Positions 16,882 to 24,408 of a DNA stretch of 64,000 nucleotides are shown in pieces. Every line of letters begins with the position of its first letter. The first letter of the stretch is position 1. The position numbers and the translations under genes were made by a program. Below the pieces are notes generated by a model. That model did not search any database. It saw only the letters and a program-made list of their open reading frames with translations, and had not been told where the DNA came from. The DNA comes from Chitinolyticbacter albus (GTDB taxonomy: Bacteria > Pseudomonadota > Gammaproteobacteria > Burkholderiales > Chitinibacteraceae), in NCBI RefSeq assembly GCF_024437655.1, contig NZ_JANBVF010000006.1:124001-188000 (forward strand), in the 5' to 3' direction.

Positions 16882-17243
16882 CCCTAGCCGCCCCCGTCGA
16901 GATCAAGGCCTTCGTTCCGGCGCGCGATTTCGCGCTATCGCGTCGCTTCTACAGCGCGTTCGGCTTCGAGGAGCGCTGGGCGTCAGACGATCTGGCCTAC
17001 TTTGCGTGCGGCGCGTGCAGCTTTCTGCTGCAGCGCTTCTATGTCGCCGAGCACGCCGACAACTTCATGATGCATCTGCTGGTCGACGACGTGGACGCCT
17101 GGTGGCGGCACGCCGAGCCGGTCGCGACCGAGTTCGGCCTGCGCATCGTGCCGCCGCAGGACCAGCCCTGGGGCATGCGCGATTTCGTGGTGATCGATCC
17201 GAGTGGCGTGCTGTGGCGCATCGGGCAGAATCTGGACGCATGA
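16878..17243 (+). CDS. VOC family protein, 121 aa (bleomycin-resistance-like)
   Basis: A short VOC domain: VEIKAFVPARDFALSRRFY, then LLVDDVDAWW in the middle, and the closing FVVIDPSGVLWRIGQ strand. The C-terminal metal-ligand Glu is replaced (WRIGQ instead of WEI), so it may bind ligands rather than act as a metalloenzyme. Four-base overlaps with the GNAT gene before and the GST gene after indicate one coupled transcript. Confidence 0.85.
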   Translation: MTLAAPVEIKAFVPARDFALSRRFYSAFGFEERWASDDLAYFACGACSFLLQRFYVAEHADNFMMHLLVDDVDAWWRHAEPVATEFGLRIVPPQDQPWGMRDFVVIDPSGVLWRIGQNLDA

Positions 17244-17845
17244 CGCTACCACTGCTGTACACCTTTCGCCGCTGCCCCTATGCCATCCGTGCCCGCCTTG
17301 CCATTGCCGCCAGCGGCATCGAACTCGAGCAACGCGAGGTGAGTCTGCGCAACAAGCCCGCCGCCATGCTGGCGATCTCACCCAAGGGCACCGTGCCTGT
17401 ACTGCAGCTGGCAAACGGCCAGGTGCTGGAGCAGAGCCTGGATATCATGCGCTGGGCGCTGGCGCTCGCCGACCCGCTGCAATGGCTGCCGGATGCCGCG
17501 CTCGCGGCCGACACCGAGGCGCTGATCACACGCAACGACGGCGCATTCAAGCACTGGCTCGACCGCTACAAGTACCCCGAGCGCCATCCGGAGCTCGCGC
17601 AATCGTCATACCGGCAAGAGGCAGAGGTGATCCTCGCTAACCTTGATGCGCGCCTGGCGCGGCATGGGCACCTCGTCACCGGCCGGACCACGCTGGCCGA
17701 CGCGGCGCTGTTTCCCTTCGTGCGCCAGTTCGCGGCAGTCGATACGGCCTGGTTCGACACCGCGCCCTATCCCGCGCTGCGGCACTGGCTGAACGCGTGG
17801 CTGGCGTCACCCCTGTTTGCCACGGTGATGGCCAAAACCGATTGA
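17240..17845 (+). CDS. Glutathione S-transferase family protein
   Basis: 201 residues with an N-terminal thioredoxin-like domain (LYTFRRCPYAIRARLAI, the Cys-containing motif of omega/beta-type GSTs) and a SPKGTVPVLQL cis-Pro loop. The all-helical C-terminal half has the TTLADAALFPFVRQF signature. Cys12 suggests thiol-transferase or dehydroascorbate-type chemistry. Start 17240 overlaps the VOC stop; the frame upstream of it is a shadow. It ends the VOC-GNAT-lipoprotein-GNAT-VOC-GST run. Confidence 0.9.
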   Translation: MTLPLLYTFRRCPYAIRARLAIAASGIELEQREVSLRNKPAAMLAISPKGTVPVLQLANGQVLEQSLDIMRWALALADPLQWLPDAALAADTEALITRNDGAFKHWLDRYKYPERHPELAQSSYRQEAEVILANLDARLARHGHLVTGRTTLADAALFPFVRQFAAVDTAWFDTAPYPALRHWLNAWLASPLFATVMAKTD

Positions 17846-17886
17846 CCGGACAGTGGCAGCATTCTGACCGTGCACGACTCAACATT

Positions 17887-17920
17887 AATTTCCGTCAAAA
17901 CAGAAATTACGGAATATACT
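17887..17920 (+). promoter_or_regulatory. Promoter with overlapping operator-like dyads for the SDR operon
   Basis: TTCCGT (17890-17895) and ACGGAA (17909-17914) form a 25-bp dyad with a 13-base spacer. A second dyad, AATTTC (17887-17892) and GAAATT (17903-17908), is interleaved with it. Immediately after the right arm is TATACT (17915-17920), a good -10, with a weak -35 (CCGTCA, 17892-17897) at 17-base spacing. The dyads therefore cover the core promoter, the usual place for a repressor. The start codon is at 17950 with GGGAG. Confidence 0.5.
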
Positions 17921-17949
17921 TCCAGCATCATTCAGCTTGGGAGTCCGCC

Positions 17950-19380
17950 ATGGAGATCGTTCTGGCCCTATTGTTGTTGCAAGGACTGATGGGCGCGTTC
18001 GATACGCTCTATCACCACGAGCTGACCGTAGCCCTGCCACGGCAGGCGTCGACCCGGCTGGAGCTGGCCATCCACGCGGTGCGGGCGCTGCTCTATGGTG
18101 TGGTGTTCGCCGGCCTCGCCTGGCTGGAGTGGCATGGCAGCTGGCTGCTGGTGCTGGCGCTGCTCATCGGAATAGAAATCGCGCTGACGCTGTGGGATTT
18201 CGTCGTCGAGGACGGCTCGCGCAAGCTGCCGGCCAGCGAGCGGGTGTTGCACACGGTGCTCGCCATCAATGGTGGCGCGCTGTTCGGCCTGCTGGCCGTG
18301 CATGCGGCGACGCACTGGTGGCCCGCACCAACCGGCCTCGTCGTCGCCAGCCATGGCTGGATCAGCATCGTACTGACGCTGTTCGCGATCGGCGTTGCCG
18401 CCTCGGGCGTGCGCGATGGCCTCGCCGCGCTGCGCTTGAACCGGCAACAGGCCGCTTCGCAGCCCAACCCCTTCATCGGCAAGCATCGCCGAGTACTCGT
18501 CACCGGCGGCACCGGTTTCATCGGCGAGGCGCTGGTCCAGCAATTGCTCGATGCCGGTCACGAAGTGACGTTGCTGGTGCGCGATCCGCTGCGCGCCGCC
18601 TATCTGTTCCAGGGACGCGCCCGCTGCATCGCCGCGTTCGAAGCACTCTCTCCCGCCACCGAGTTCGACGCGGTGATCAACCTGGCTGGCGCGCCAATCG
18701 CCGGCGCCCGCTGGAGCGCGAAGCGCAAGGCCACGCTGCTTGCCAGCCGCGTCGACACCACCGAGACGCTGATCGCCTGGCTGGGTCGCGCCCGGCATCG
18801 CCCCGGCGTGCTGATCAACGCCTCGGCCATCGGCTACTACGGCAACCGGCTCGACGGCGTCGCGATCGACGAATCGGCCGGCCCGCAGGATGAATTCATG
18901 AGCGAGCTGTGTCAGCGCTGGGAAGCCGCCGCGGCGCGGGTCGATGCGCTCGAAGTGCGACGCGTGGTGCTGCGCTTCGGCCTGGTGTTCGGCGCCGGCG
19001 GCGCGCTGCCGATGCTGCTGCTGCCGTTCCGCCTGTTTGCCGGCGGGCGCATGGGCAACGGCGCGCAGGTGATGAGCTGGATCCATCGCGACGACGTGCT
19101 GGCACTGATCGCCCGTGCGCTGGCCGACCCCGGCTACCGTGGCGTCTACAACGCCGTGGCACCCGATGCGCAGCCACAGGCCGAGTTCGCCCGCGCCGCC
19201 GGCCGCGTGCTACACCGCCCGGTGTGGCTGCACCTGCCGGCCTGGCCGATCCGGCTGTTGGCGGGCGAAATGGCCGAGTTGTTCGTCGGCGGCCAGCGCG
19301 TGGTGCCGCAACGGCTGCTCACCGCTGGCTTTCGCTTCCGTTATCCCACGCTGCGCGATGCGTTGCGCGCCGAAGCCTGA
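17950..19380 (+). CDS. Membrane-anchored NAD(P)-dependent epimerase/SDR, TIGR01777-type
   Basis: This 476-residue fusion has an N-terminal part (about 1-170) with four or five hydrophobic helices and conserved-looking polar motifs (DTLYHHEL near residue 18, WDFVVEDGSRKLP near 81, ERVLHT near 97). The C-terminal part is an extended SDR of the YfcH/TIGR01777 type with the NAD(P) loop TGGTGFIG at 185-192, INLAGAPI and the SAIGYYGN active-site segment. The usual bacterial YfcH lacks the membrane part. ATG 17950 has GGGAG upstream. It heads an operon with an SRPBCC protein 9 bases on. Substrate unknown; membrane placement suggests a lipid or isoprenoid-like substrate, which is inference. Confidence 0.85.
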   Translation: MEIVLALLLLQGLMGAFDTLYHHELTVALPRQASTRLELAIHAVRALLYGVVFAGLAWLEWHGSWLLVLALLIGIEIALTLWDFVVEDGSRKLPASERVLHTVLAINGGALFGLLAVHAATHWWPAPTGLVVASHGWISIVLTLFAIGVAASGVRDGLAALRLNRQQAASQPNPFIGKHRRVLVTGGTGFIGEALVQQLLDAGHEVTLLVRDPLRAAYLFQGRARCIAAFEALSPATEFDAVINLAGAPIAGARWSAKRKATLLASRVDTTETLIAWLGRARHRPGVLINASAIGYYGNRLDGVAIDESAGPQDEFMSELCQRWEAAAARVDALEVRRVVLRFGLVFGAGGALPMLLLPFRLFAGGRMGNGAQVMSWIHRDDVLALIARALADPGYRGVYNAVAPDAQPQAEFARAAGRVLHRPVWLHLPAWPIRLLAGEMAELFVGGQRVVPQRLLTAGFRFRYPTLRDALRAEA

Positions 19381-19389
19381 GGTAGCCGC

Positions 19390-19824
19390 ATGCCGATCGC
19401 CGAATATCGCTTGCAGATCCGCGCCACGCCGCAGGCGGTGTTCGCGCTGGCGCAAGATCCTGCGCGCCGCCGCAGCTGGGATCCGTTCACCCGGGAGCTC
19501 GTCTATCTTGACGGCGCGAGCGAACCCGGACCCGGCGTGCGCGTGGGGGTGCGTTCCTGGCTGGGCGCCCGCATGGTGGTGGAATACGTGGCCTTTCGGC
19601 CCGGCGAGTGCGCCGCCATCCGCATGGTGACCGGCCCCAGCCTGCTGCAAAGCTTCGCCGGCAGCTGGCGCTTCCTGCCGCAGCCGAACGGCGTGACCGA
19701 AGTCCGGTTCCGCTATACGCTCTCGGCGCGCTGGGCTTGGCTTGACCGCCTCGTTCAGCACTACTTCCGCCTCGAAACCCGGCGGCGGCTCGTCGCACTC
19801 AAGCACAGGATGGAACGATCATGA
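19390..19824 (+). CDS. SRPBCC (START/polyketide-cyclase-like) ligand-binding protein
   Basis: 144 residues beginning EYRLQIRATPQAVFALAQDP and continuing with RSWDPFTRELVYLDG, the helix-grip N-terminus of SRPBCC domains that bind hydrophobic ligands. In other bacteria an SRPBCC domain is fused to TIGR01777 SDRs, so its position here next to that SDR supports a shared substrate. Its last four bases overlap the next start codon. Confidence 0.85.
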   Translation: MPIAEYRLQIRATPQAVFALAQDPARRRSWDPFTRELVYLDGASEPGPGVRVGVRSWLGARMVVEYVAFRPGECAAIRMVTGPSLLQSFAGSWRFLPQPNGVTEVRFRYTLSARWAWLDRLVQHYFRLETRRRLVALKHRMERS

Positions 19825-22256
19825 ACCCGCAGCTCTATCTGCTCGGCGGCAACGGCAGCTGCGCCGCGTGGTGGGAAGACGTCCTGCCGCACTTTCGCCA
19901 GCATGCGCCGCAGGTCATCGAACTGCCAGGGTTCGGCAGCAATACCGCGCCGCTGTGCCGTGATCTCGATGAGCTCGCCGCTGAGCTCGTCGCCAGCACC
20001 ACGCCGGGCTCCACCATCTACGCGGTGGGCGTCAATGCGCTGGTGGTATTGCACGCGCTCGTCCGGCAGCCGGGACATTTCGGCCGGGTGGTGATCCAGT
20101 CGCCGATCGGCGCCTATCTGTGGCAGCGTCGCCTGCCACGGCTGATGCGCTTGCGGCCGCTGCGGCGCCTGGTGCACGCGCTGCTGGCCCATGCGCCGGG
20201 GCTGATGCGCCGCAAGTTCTCGCGGCAGGACTGGTCACGCGAGCGGATCGCGCGCATGGGGGCCGGCTATCGCGCCTGCCGCGCTTTCAACAGCTACTGG
20301 GATATCGTGCGCGCCGATACCGCGCTGACGCTGTTCGACCGGATCACCGACCGCATCGAGCTGGTGTGGGGTGTGCACGACGGCGTGATCCCGGCCACGC
20401 AGGCCGCTGCGTGGGAAGCCATCCTGCCGCGCGCCACGCTCACCATCACCGTCCAGCCCGACTGGGGCCACTATCCGTGGATAGACGATCCGGCCGGCTT
20501 CGCGCGCTGGCTGGAAAGCGGCGAGGCGGGCTTTGTCGCCCACGGCAAGGCGGGGCGTCTGCAATTGGCGCAACTGGCCGGACTGCCAGTGCCCGCGAGG
20601 CTGACCCTGGCCGCTATCGATGATCCAGAGCTCGCACCCTTCCTCGCGGCAGCGCCGGACGCGCTGTGGGCCGTGCGCTCGTCCGGCGCGCACGAGGACC
20701 AGATCGACCACGCCAACGCCGGCCTCACCCGTACCTTTTTGCGCGTGCCAAGCATCGAGGTGCCTGCCCGCATCGCTGAGCTTCTGGCCGACGGCATCGG
20801 CGAGGTGGTGGTGCAGCGCTTTATCGAGCCGGTGCTCTCCGGCATCGCCTTTGCCCGTCATCTGGGCGCCGAGATCGAATGGGTGGACGGCCACTTGGCC
20901 GTGCTGGCCGATGGCGAGGTCACGCCGCAACGCGCTGTGCTGTCGCGCCTGGGCAGCAACTGGGCGCAGGGCGGCTTCGCCGAGCACGCCGGGCTGACCG
21001 AGGCTGCCCTGTGGGAATTCCTGCAGGCCGTAGTCCACGCCTTCCACTACGCCCACCTTGACATCGAATGGGCATGGGATGGCCAGGCACTGCACCTCTT
21101 GCAGGCGCGGCCGGTGACCACCTACCCGTGGCGGCGCCACCTCACCGCAGCCAATATCGGCGAGATACTGCCGCCGCAGCCGAGCCGGCTGATCGAACAC
21201 GCACAGCGCCACGCCGCCGCCAGCATCCCGGCCGTGTGGGCGCGCTGGGATGGCCGCGTGCTGGCCGACAACGAGCCATTCACCGCCTGCCATGGCGACG
21301 CCAGCTATATCAACAACGACCTGTTCCTCGCCCGGCTGGTCGCCTGGGGCCTGCCTACGCAGCAATACGCCGACGAGGTCGGTGGCGCCGTGCCACGTCT
21401 GCCATTGCGGCCGTGGCGGCTGCTCTGCAACCTGCCGCTGCTGCTTGCAATGCACCGCGAGAGCCGCGCGGCGTTGCCCCGGCTGGAAGCGGGGCTGCGC
21501 CGGCTCGATGCCGAACTCGATGAACTGATCGCGGCACGCGAAGGCGGCGCGGCGCTGGCGCGCTGGCTGGTGCGTTACTACGTGCAGATCGTGCAGGGCA
21601 ATCTGTGCATCGCACCGGCCATCGCCAGCAGCGGCGGCGCCTGGCTGGGACGCCCCGCCACCGTTTACGCCGAGCTTGGTGATGCACCCCATCGGCTGCC
21701 CTATGAAACCGACCCGGCCACGCCGCGCCAGCCCGGTGCCTCACTGCCTTTGCGCCCCTTCCCGGAATGGCCCCTCGCGGTCCGGATGGCGCACCGCATG
21801 GGCCTGCCCGGTCTGCGCGGCTGGTACGCGGAGGTGCGCGAGTGGTATCGCGACAATTTGATGCGGCTCTTGTACAAGCTGCACCACGCGATGCCGGAAT
21901 CTGAACGCGAATACTGGTTTGCGCCACACCCGTCGCCGCGCACGCAAACGGGCAGCTTCTGGCAGGACGGCAGTGGCGAAACAGCGCAGCAGTTCGGCTT
22001 CGTCATTGTTCCCGGCTGCGCCGAGGGCGTGCTGGGCGAGCACATCCTGTTGGTCGATACGCTGGACCCCGGCCAATACGACGCGTACCGCCACGCCCGC
22101 GCGGTGATCGCCAAGAGCGGCGGCAAGCTGTCGCACGGCGCCACGCTGCTGCGCGAACTGGGCATCCCCTCGGCCGTGGTGCCGGAACCGGGCGACTATA
22201 GTCCCGGTCAGCAAGTGCGCTATGCACACGGCCAGCTGACGCTGCTCGACGCCTGA
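19821..22256 (+). CDS. Fusion of an inactive-looking alpha/beta hydrolase with a rifampin-phosphotransferase-like dikinase, 811 aa
   Basis: Residues 1-235 read as an alpha/beta hydrolase with the oxyanion-like LLGGNGSCAAWW start and an acid and histidine still present (VWGVHDG, WGHYPW). The nucleophile elbow is GVNAL, so Asn72 replaces the catalytic Ser. From residue 238 the protein resembles PEP synthase / rifampin phosphotransferase: GKAGRLQLAQLAGLPVP with Lys243, VRSSGAHEDQ with Arg286, DIEWAWDG with Glu416 and QARPVTT with Arg430. These are the ATP-grasp residues, though the Lys-Arg interval is shorter than in PEP synthase. A helical middle region follows. The C-terminus is a swivelling phosphohistidine domain (GGKLSHGATLLRELGIPSA, His772). 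There is no PEP-binding barrel. Likely a phosphotransferase acting on an unknown small molecule delivered by the hydrolase-fold domain. Confidence 0.8.
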   Translation: MNPQLYLLGGNGSCAAWWEDVLPHFRQHAPQVIELPGFGSNTAPLCRDLDELAAELVASTTPGSTIYAVGVNALVVLHALVRQPGHFGRVVIQSPIGAYLWQRRLPRLMRLRPLRRLVHALLAHAPGLMRRKFSRQDWSRERIARMGAGYRACRAFNSYWDIVRADTALTLFDRITDRIELVWGVHDGVIPATQAAAWEAILPRATLTITVQPDWGHYPWIDDPAGFARWLESGEAGFVAHGKAGRLQLAQLAGLPVPARLTLAAIDDPELAPFLAAAPDALWAVRSSGAHEDQIDHANAGLTRTFLRVPSIEVPARIAELLADGIGEVVVQRFIEPVLSGIAFARHLGAEIEWVDGHLAVLADGEVTPQRAVLSRLGSNWAQGGFAEHAGLTEAALWEFLQAVVHAFHYAHLDIEWAWDGQALHLLQARPVTTYPWRRHLTAANIGEILPPQPSRLIEHAQRHAAASIPAVWARWDGRVLADNEPFTACHGDASYINNDLFLARLVAWGLPTQQYADEVGGAVPRLPLRPWRLLCNLPLLLAMHRESRAALPRLEAGLRRLDAELDELIAAREGGAALARWLVRYYVQIVQGNLCIAPAIASSGGAWLGRPATVYAELGDAPHRLPYETDPATPRQPGASLPLRPFPEWPLAVRMAHRMGLPGLRGWYAEVREWYRDNLMRLLYKLHHAMPESEREYWFAPHPSPRTQTGSFWQDGSGETAQQFGFVIVPGCAEGVLGEHILLVDTLDPGQYDAYRHARAVIAKSGGKLSHGATLLRELGIPSAVVPEPGDYSPGQQVRYAHGQLTLLDA

Positions 22257-22315
22257 CGCGCTTGCCGCCGGCCGGTGCGCTGGGGCACCATCGCCGGTCA
22301 CACCCCGGTCACGTC

Positions 22316-23074
22316 ATGCTCGATCTCGCCCTGCTGTTCGTCGTCTCGCTTGTCGCCAACACGCTGTCGTCGCTCGCCGGTGGCGGCGCCGGCCTGTTGC
22401 AGCTGCCCATCCTGCTGTTCCTCGGCCTCGCCTTTCCAGTGGCGCTGGCGACGCACAAGCTGGCGTCGGTGGCGCTCGGTGTTGGCGCCACGCTCAAGCA
22501 CCTGCGCTCGCGCACGCTGGACTGGCGCTTCGCCCTGGTCGTGCTCGGCTTCGGCCTGCCCGGCGTGTGGCTGGGCGCGACCGTGATCCTGCATGTGCCC
22601 GAACACGCGGCACTGATCGCGCTGGCGGTACTAACCACGGGGCTCGGCATCCATTCGCTGTTGTCACCCGAACTCGGGCAGTACGATGCGGCGACCAACC
22701 GCGCCGGCTGGCGCCTGTGGCTAGGCGGCGCGGTGCTGTTCCTGATCGGCGTGCTCAACGGCTCGCTCACCTCAGGCACTGGGCTCTTCGTCACGCTATG
22801 GCTGATCCGCTGGTTCGGCATGGACTACAAGCAGGCAGTGGCGTACACGCTGGTGCTGGTGGGGCTGTTCTGGAACGGCACGGGCGCGCTGGCGCTGGCA
22901 CTGCAGGCCGGCATCCATTGGCCCTGGGTGCCAGTGCTGCTGGCCGCCTCGGTACTCGGCGGGTATCTGGGTGCCCACTGGGGGCTGGTGCGCGGCAACC
23001 ACACCATCAAGCGCGCGTTCGAGATGGTGACCATCGCCACCGGCATGTCGCTGTTCTGGAAGGCGTTTTTCTGA
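22316..23074 (+). CDS. TSUP (TauE/SafE) family transporter
   Basis: 252 residues, almost wholly hydrophobic, with the two-fold TSUP repeat: an N-terminal SLAGGGAGLLQLPILLFLGL and a second-half GVLNGSLTSGTGLFVTLWLI. The family exports sulfite, sulfoacetate or related anions. ATG 22316 is used because translation from it starts the first helix; the open frame continues to TTG 22262. No strong Shine-Dalgarno is visible. The stop overlaps the nudC start by one base. It differs clearly from the two other TSUP proteins at 25.9 and 27.2 kb. Confidence 0.85.
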   Translation: MLDLALLFVVSLVANTLSSLAGGGAGLLQLPILLFLGLAFPVALATHKLASVALGVGATLKHLRSRTLDWRFALVVLGFGLPGVWLGATVILHVPEHAALIALAVLTTGLGIHSLLSPELGQYDAATNRAGWRLWLGGAVLFLIGVLNGSLTSGTGLFVTLWLIRWFGMDYKQAVAYTLVLVGLFWNGTGALALALQAGIHWPWVPVLLAASVLGGYLGAHWGLVRGNHTIKRAFEMVTIATGMSLFWKAFF

Positions 23075-23871
23075 TGCTGCCAGACGACTTCATCACCAGC
23101 TATCGCCTACTCGACGCACCGCTGCCAGAGGCGTTGACGCTGGCCTTCGCCGGAGACGCGCTGCTGTTCGCAGCGGGCAAACCCGCCGGGCTCGCCGATC
23201 TGCCCCCGCCACAGGCACTACACCTGATAGGCCATTATCGCGGGCAGCCCGTACAACTGGCGGACTGGCCCGCCACGGTCGAGCTGCCCGAGGGGATCTC
23301 GGCTTCCGCGCTGCGCACCGCCTGGGGCATGCTCGACGAAGCGCTGTGGCTGATCGCCGGCCGGGCCAGCCAGATCGCCACCTTTCATCGCACTCACGCC
23401 TACTGCGGCGTGTGCGGCACGCCCACGCTCGCCGATCGCAGCGAAGCGGCACGCGTCTGTCCGGCGTGCGAGCATCGCGTCTGGCCACGCGTATCACCAG
23501 CGGTAATGGTGCTGATCCGCCGCGGCAGCGAGCTGCTGCTGGCGCGCTCGCCCCATTTCCGGCCCGGGGTCTACAGCGCGGTGGCTGGTTTCGTCGAGCC
23601 GGGTGAAAGCCTGGAAGCGTGCGCGCACCGCGAGGTGCAGGAGGAAGTGGGCGTGACCATCGCCAACCTGCGCTGGTTCGGCAGCCAGAGCTGGTCGTTC
23701 CCGCACTCGCTGATGCTCGCCTTCGTCGCCGACTATGTCGGCGGCGATATCGTGCCGCAGGCGGGCGAAATAGAGGACGCGCGCTGGTTCACGCCCGACG
23801 CGATGCCCGGGCTGCCCGGCGCCAACAGCATCGCTTACCGGTTGATCCGCTCAGCGCTGGATCACGACTGA
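23074..23871 (+). CDS. nudC: NAD(+) diphosphatase / RNA decapping hydrolase NudC
   Basis: 265 residues with the NudC layout: an N-terminal domain, a zinc ribbon (CGVCGTP and CPACEHR, about residues 111-134) and a Nudix domain. The Nudix box runs GFVEPGESLEACAHREVQEEVGV, here given as GFVEPGESLEAC plus REVQEEVGV (about 175-197). The SQSWSFPHSLM element after it is the NudC-specific SQPWPFPxS signature. NudC hydrolyses NAD(H) and removes NAD caps from RNA. It overlaps the TSUP gene by one base. Convergent with the 23881 gene. Confidence 0.95.
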   Translation: MLPDDFITSYRLLDAPLPEALTLAFAGDALLFAAGKPAGLADLPPPQALHLIGHYRGQPVQLADWPATVELPEGISASALRTAWGMLDEALWLIAGRASQIATFHRTHAYCGVCGTPTLADRSEAARVCPACEHRVWPRVSPAVMVLIRRGSELLLARSPHFRPGVYSAVAGFVEPGESLEACAHREVQEEVGVTIANLRWFGSQSWSFPHSLMLAFVADYVGGDIVPQAGEIEDARWFTPDAMPGLPGANSIAYRLIRSALDHD

Positions 23872-23880
23872 CTCAAAAAG

Positions 23881-24237
23881 TCAGAATACAGGCAGCGTCG
23901 GATCATTCTTGGGTTGTGCTACTTCACACAGGCTCTTGGCCAGCGCCACCGCCACCGGCGAAGGCTCGCGTCCGGCGGTGATGTCTTTGCCTGCGTCGTT
24001 GAGCAGCCCGGTTTTCTTGCTGGTGCAGTTGGCCAGCAACGAAAGTCCGGCCGGTACCGTCATTTTCTGGGCGTAGGTATAGAGCGTGGCCACCCGCACG
24101 TCGCCGCTGGCGCGAACTTCGTTGCGATCGAGGCAATAGGCACGCTGATTGGCCGATGACTCGTAGCAGGCCAGATCGCTCTGTGCCTGGGCCGTGGCCG
24201 CGAAACCGGCCAATACGAGTGTAGCGATACGGAACAT
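23881..24237 (-). CDS. Small secreted hypothetical protein, 118 aa
   Basis: Start 24237 gives a clean Sec signal (MFRIATLVLAGFAATAQAQS) and is preceded by AGGAG. The mature protein has four cysteines (LACYES, AYCLD, ANCTSKKTG, SLCEVA), so two disulfides are likely in the periplasm. I do not recognise the family. It is divergent from the MltF-like gene and convergent with nudC. Confidence 0.75.
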   Translation of the reverse strand: MFRIATLVLAGFAATAQAQSDLACYESSANQRAYCLDRNEVRASGDVRVATLYTYAQKMTVPAGLSLLANCTSKKTGLLNDAGKDITAGREPSPVAVALAKSLCEVAQPKNDPTLPVF

Positions 24238-24408
24238 CGAAACTCCTGGGTGAACACACCATCGTGGCGCGTGAGGCGGATAGTAGAAAGACCGCCGGCT
24301 TGCCGCAAGCATTGCTGCCCATCAACACGCCAACTTCCTGGCATTGACGTTGGCATCAACGCGCAGCTTGGGCTAACCCTTAGAGTATCCGCCGTCAGGA
24401 ATATCATC

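Noticed and set aside
20235-21692. 485-codon minus-strand frame opposite the hydrolase/dikinase fusion
   Set aside because: Antisense shadow; the plus-strand gene has intact catalytic motifs across the same span.
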